The translations under genes and the position numbers were made by a program. Source: Nitrospira sp. bin75 (GTDB lineage Bacteria; Nitrospirota; Nitrospiria; Nitrospirales; UBA8639). Taken from it: a DNA stretch of 64,000 nt. Below are positions 63,749-64,000 of this stretch, piece by piece. Location: contig MPMZ01000002.1 of assembly GCA_002238765.1 (NCBI GenBank), positions 45,149-109,148 of the forward strand, written 5' to 3'. Every line of letters begins with the position of its first letter. Position 1 is the first letter of the stretch. A model generated the notes under the pieces. That model was not told the DNA's origin. It saw nothing but the letters and a program-made list of their open reading frames with translations, and searched no databases.

Positions 63749-64000
63749 TCATTCCTGCGAAAGCAGGAAGGTGGATTCACATTTGAAGTGCAACAGGTGG
63801 TTTCTAAAAACCTCGGCGGGCGTCTGATAGCCGAGGCATTTCCGCGGGGTATTATTGTACGCCTGCACCAGTCGCGTAAAGTGCTCATTCGAGAGGGTCG
63901 CCAAGTCGGTCTTGCGAGGCAAGGTCCGGCGCAGGCGGCCGATGGCGTTTTCGATGCCGCCCTTTTGCCAGGGCGAGTGGGTCTCACAGAAGAAGGTTTC
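63749..64000 (-). mobile_element. IS30-family transposase, C-terminal part, runs off window
   Basis: The minus-strand frame reads ETFFCETHSPWQKGGIENAIGRLRRTLPRKTDLATLSNEHFTRLVQAYNNTPRKCLGYQTPAEVF, the end of the IS30 DDE domain, then HLLHFKCESTFLLSQE and a stop. The final codons lie in a CTGCTTTCGCAGGAATGAC palindromic unit like the dispersed repeats. Confidence 0.85.

Noticed and set aside
63439..63987. 182-residue minus-strand frame at the right edge
   Set aside because: It is out of frame with both the IS30 transposase and the signal-peptide gene, and its translation is low-complexity.

Overview
The window looks like a chromosomal segment of a Nitrospirota bacterium, most likely Nitrospira-like. 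This is inferred from its complex I gene set, which has two tandem nuoM genes next to a NuoL with a long tail (the '2M' type described in that phylum and a few others), from the housekeeping content, and from a GC-rich background. No rRNA or tRNA gene was recognised, so the taxonomic call is an inference.

Layout. 1-3.7 kb: the end of a first complex I-type cluster (5'-truncated NuoL, then NuoM). 3.7-5.1 kb: two uncharacterised genes. 5.1-10.4 kb: an AT-richer accessory segment with a ribbon-helix-helix protein, a type II restriction-modification locus (frameshifted methyltransferase, intact BsaWI-like nuclease, C-protein-like regulator without a normal start codon) and a large SEC-C/nuclease-like protein. 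10.4-16.4 kb: a PriA that has lost its helicase motifs, an EF-hand protein, a small hypothetical gene and a large 2-oxoglutarate/Fe(II) oxygenase. 16.5-30.2 kb: a compact nuoABCDGIJKLMMN operon with no nuoE, nuoF or nuoH. 30.4-35.7 kb: an accessory island (DUF4143 ATPase, YdeI-like protein, EVE-NucS-like nuclease, IS3 element, truncated AbiJ-type protein, HAD hydrolase). 36-43.7 kb: valS, a second type II RM system (Bpu10I-like), then nadC-birA-coaX. 43.8-48.4 kb: grpE-dnaK-dnaJ-rsmE. 48.6-63.6 kb, nearly all on the minus strand: a Ycf48-like/IPT protein pair, a HEAT-repeat protein, RidA, MltG, alaS, recA-thpR-cinA, two paralogous outer-membrane barrel proteins and a gene broken by an in-frame stop. 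The right edge holds the 3' end of an IS30-family transposase.

The nuo operon should build a proton-pumping, quinone-reactive complex whose electron-input module and NuoH come from elsewhere in the genome. An established proposal for 2M complexes is that the extra pump lets them reduce low-potential ferredoxin in reverse. The first NuoL carries a longer lateral-helix region, made of three 27-residue repeats, which could hold still more antiporter-like subunits.

Defence genes are abundant but several look damaged. One methyltransferase is clearly frameshifted and a second has a doubtful 5' end, a controller gene has ATA where ATG is expected, and an Abi-type gene is cut by an insertion sequence. 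Several families of short palindromic repeats fill the intergenic gaps, and one small duplication sits inside the valS editing domain.
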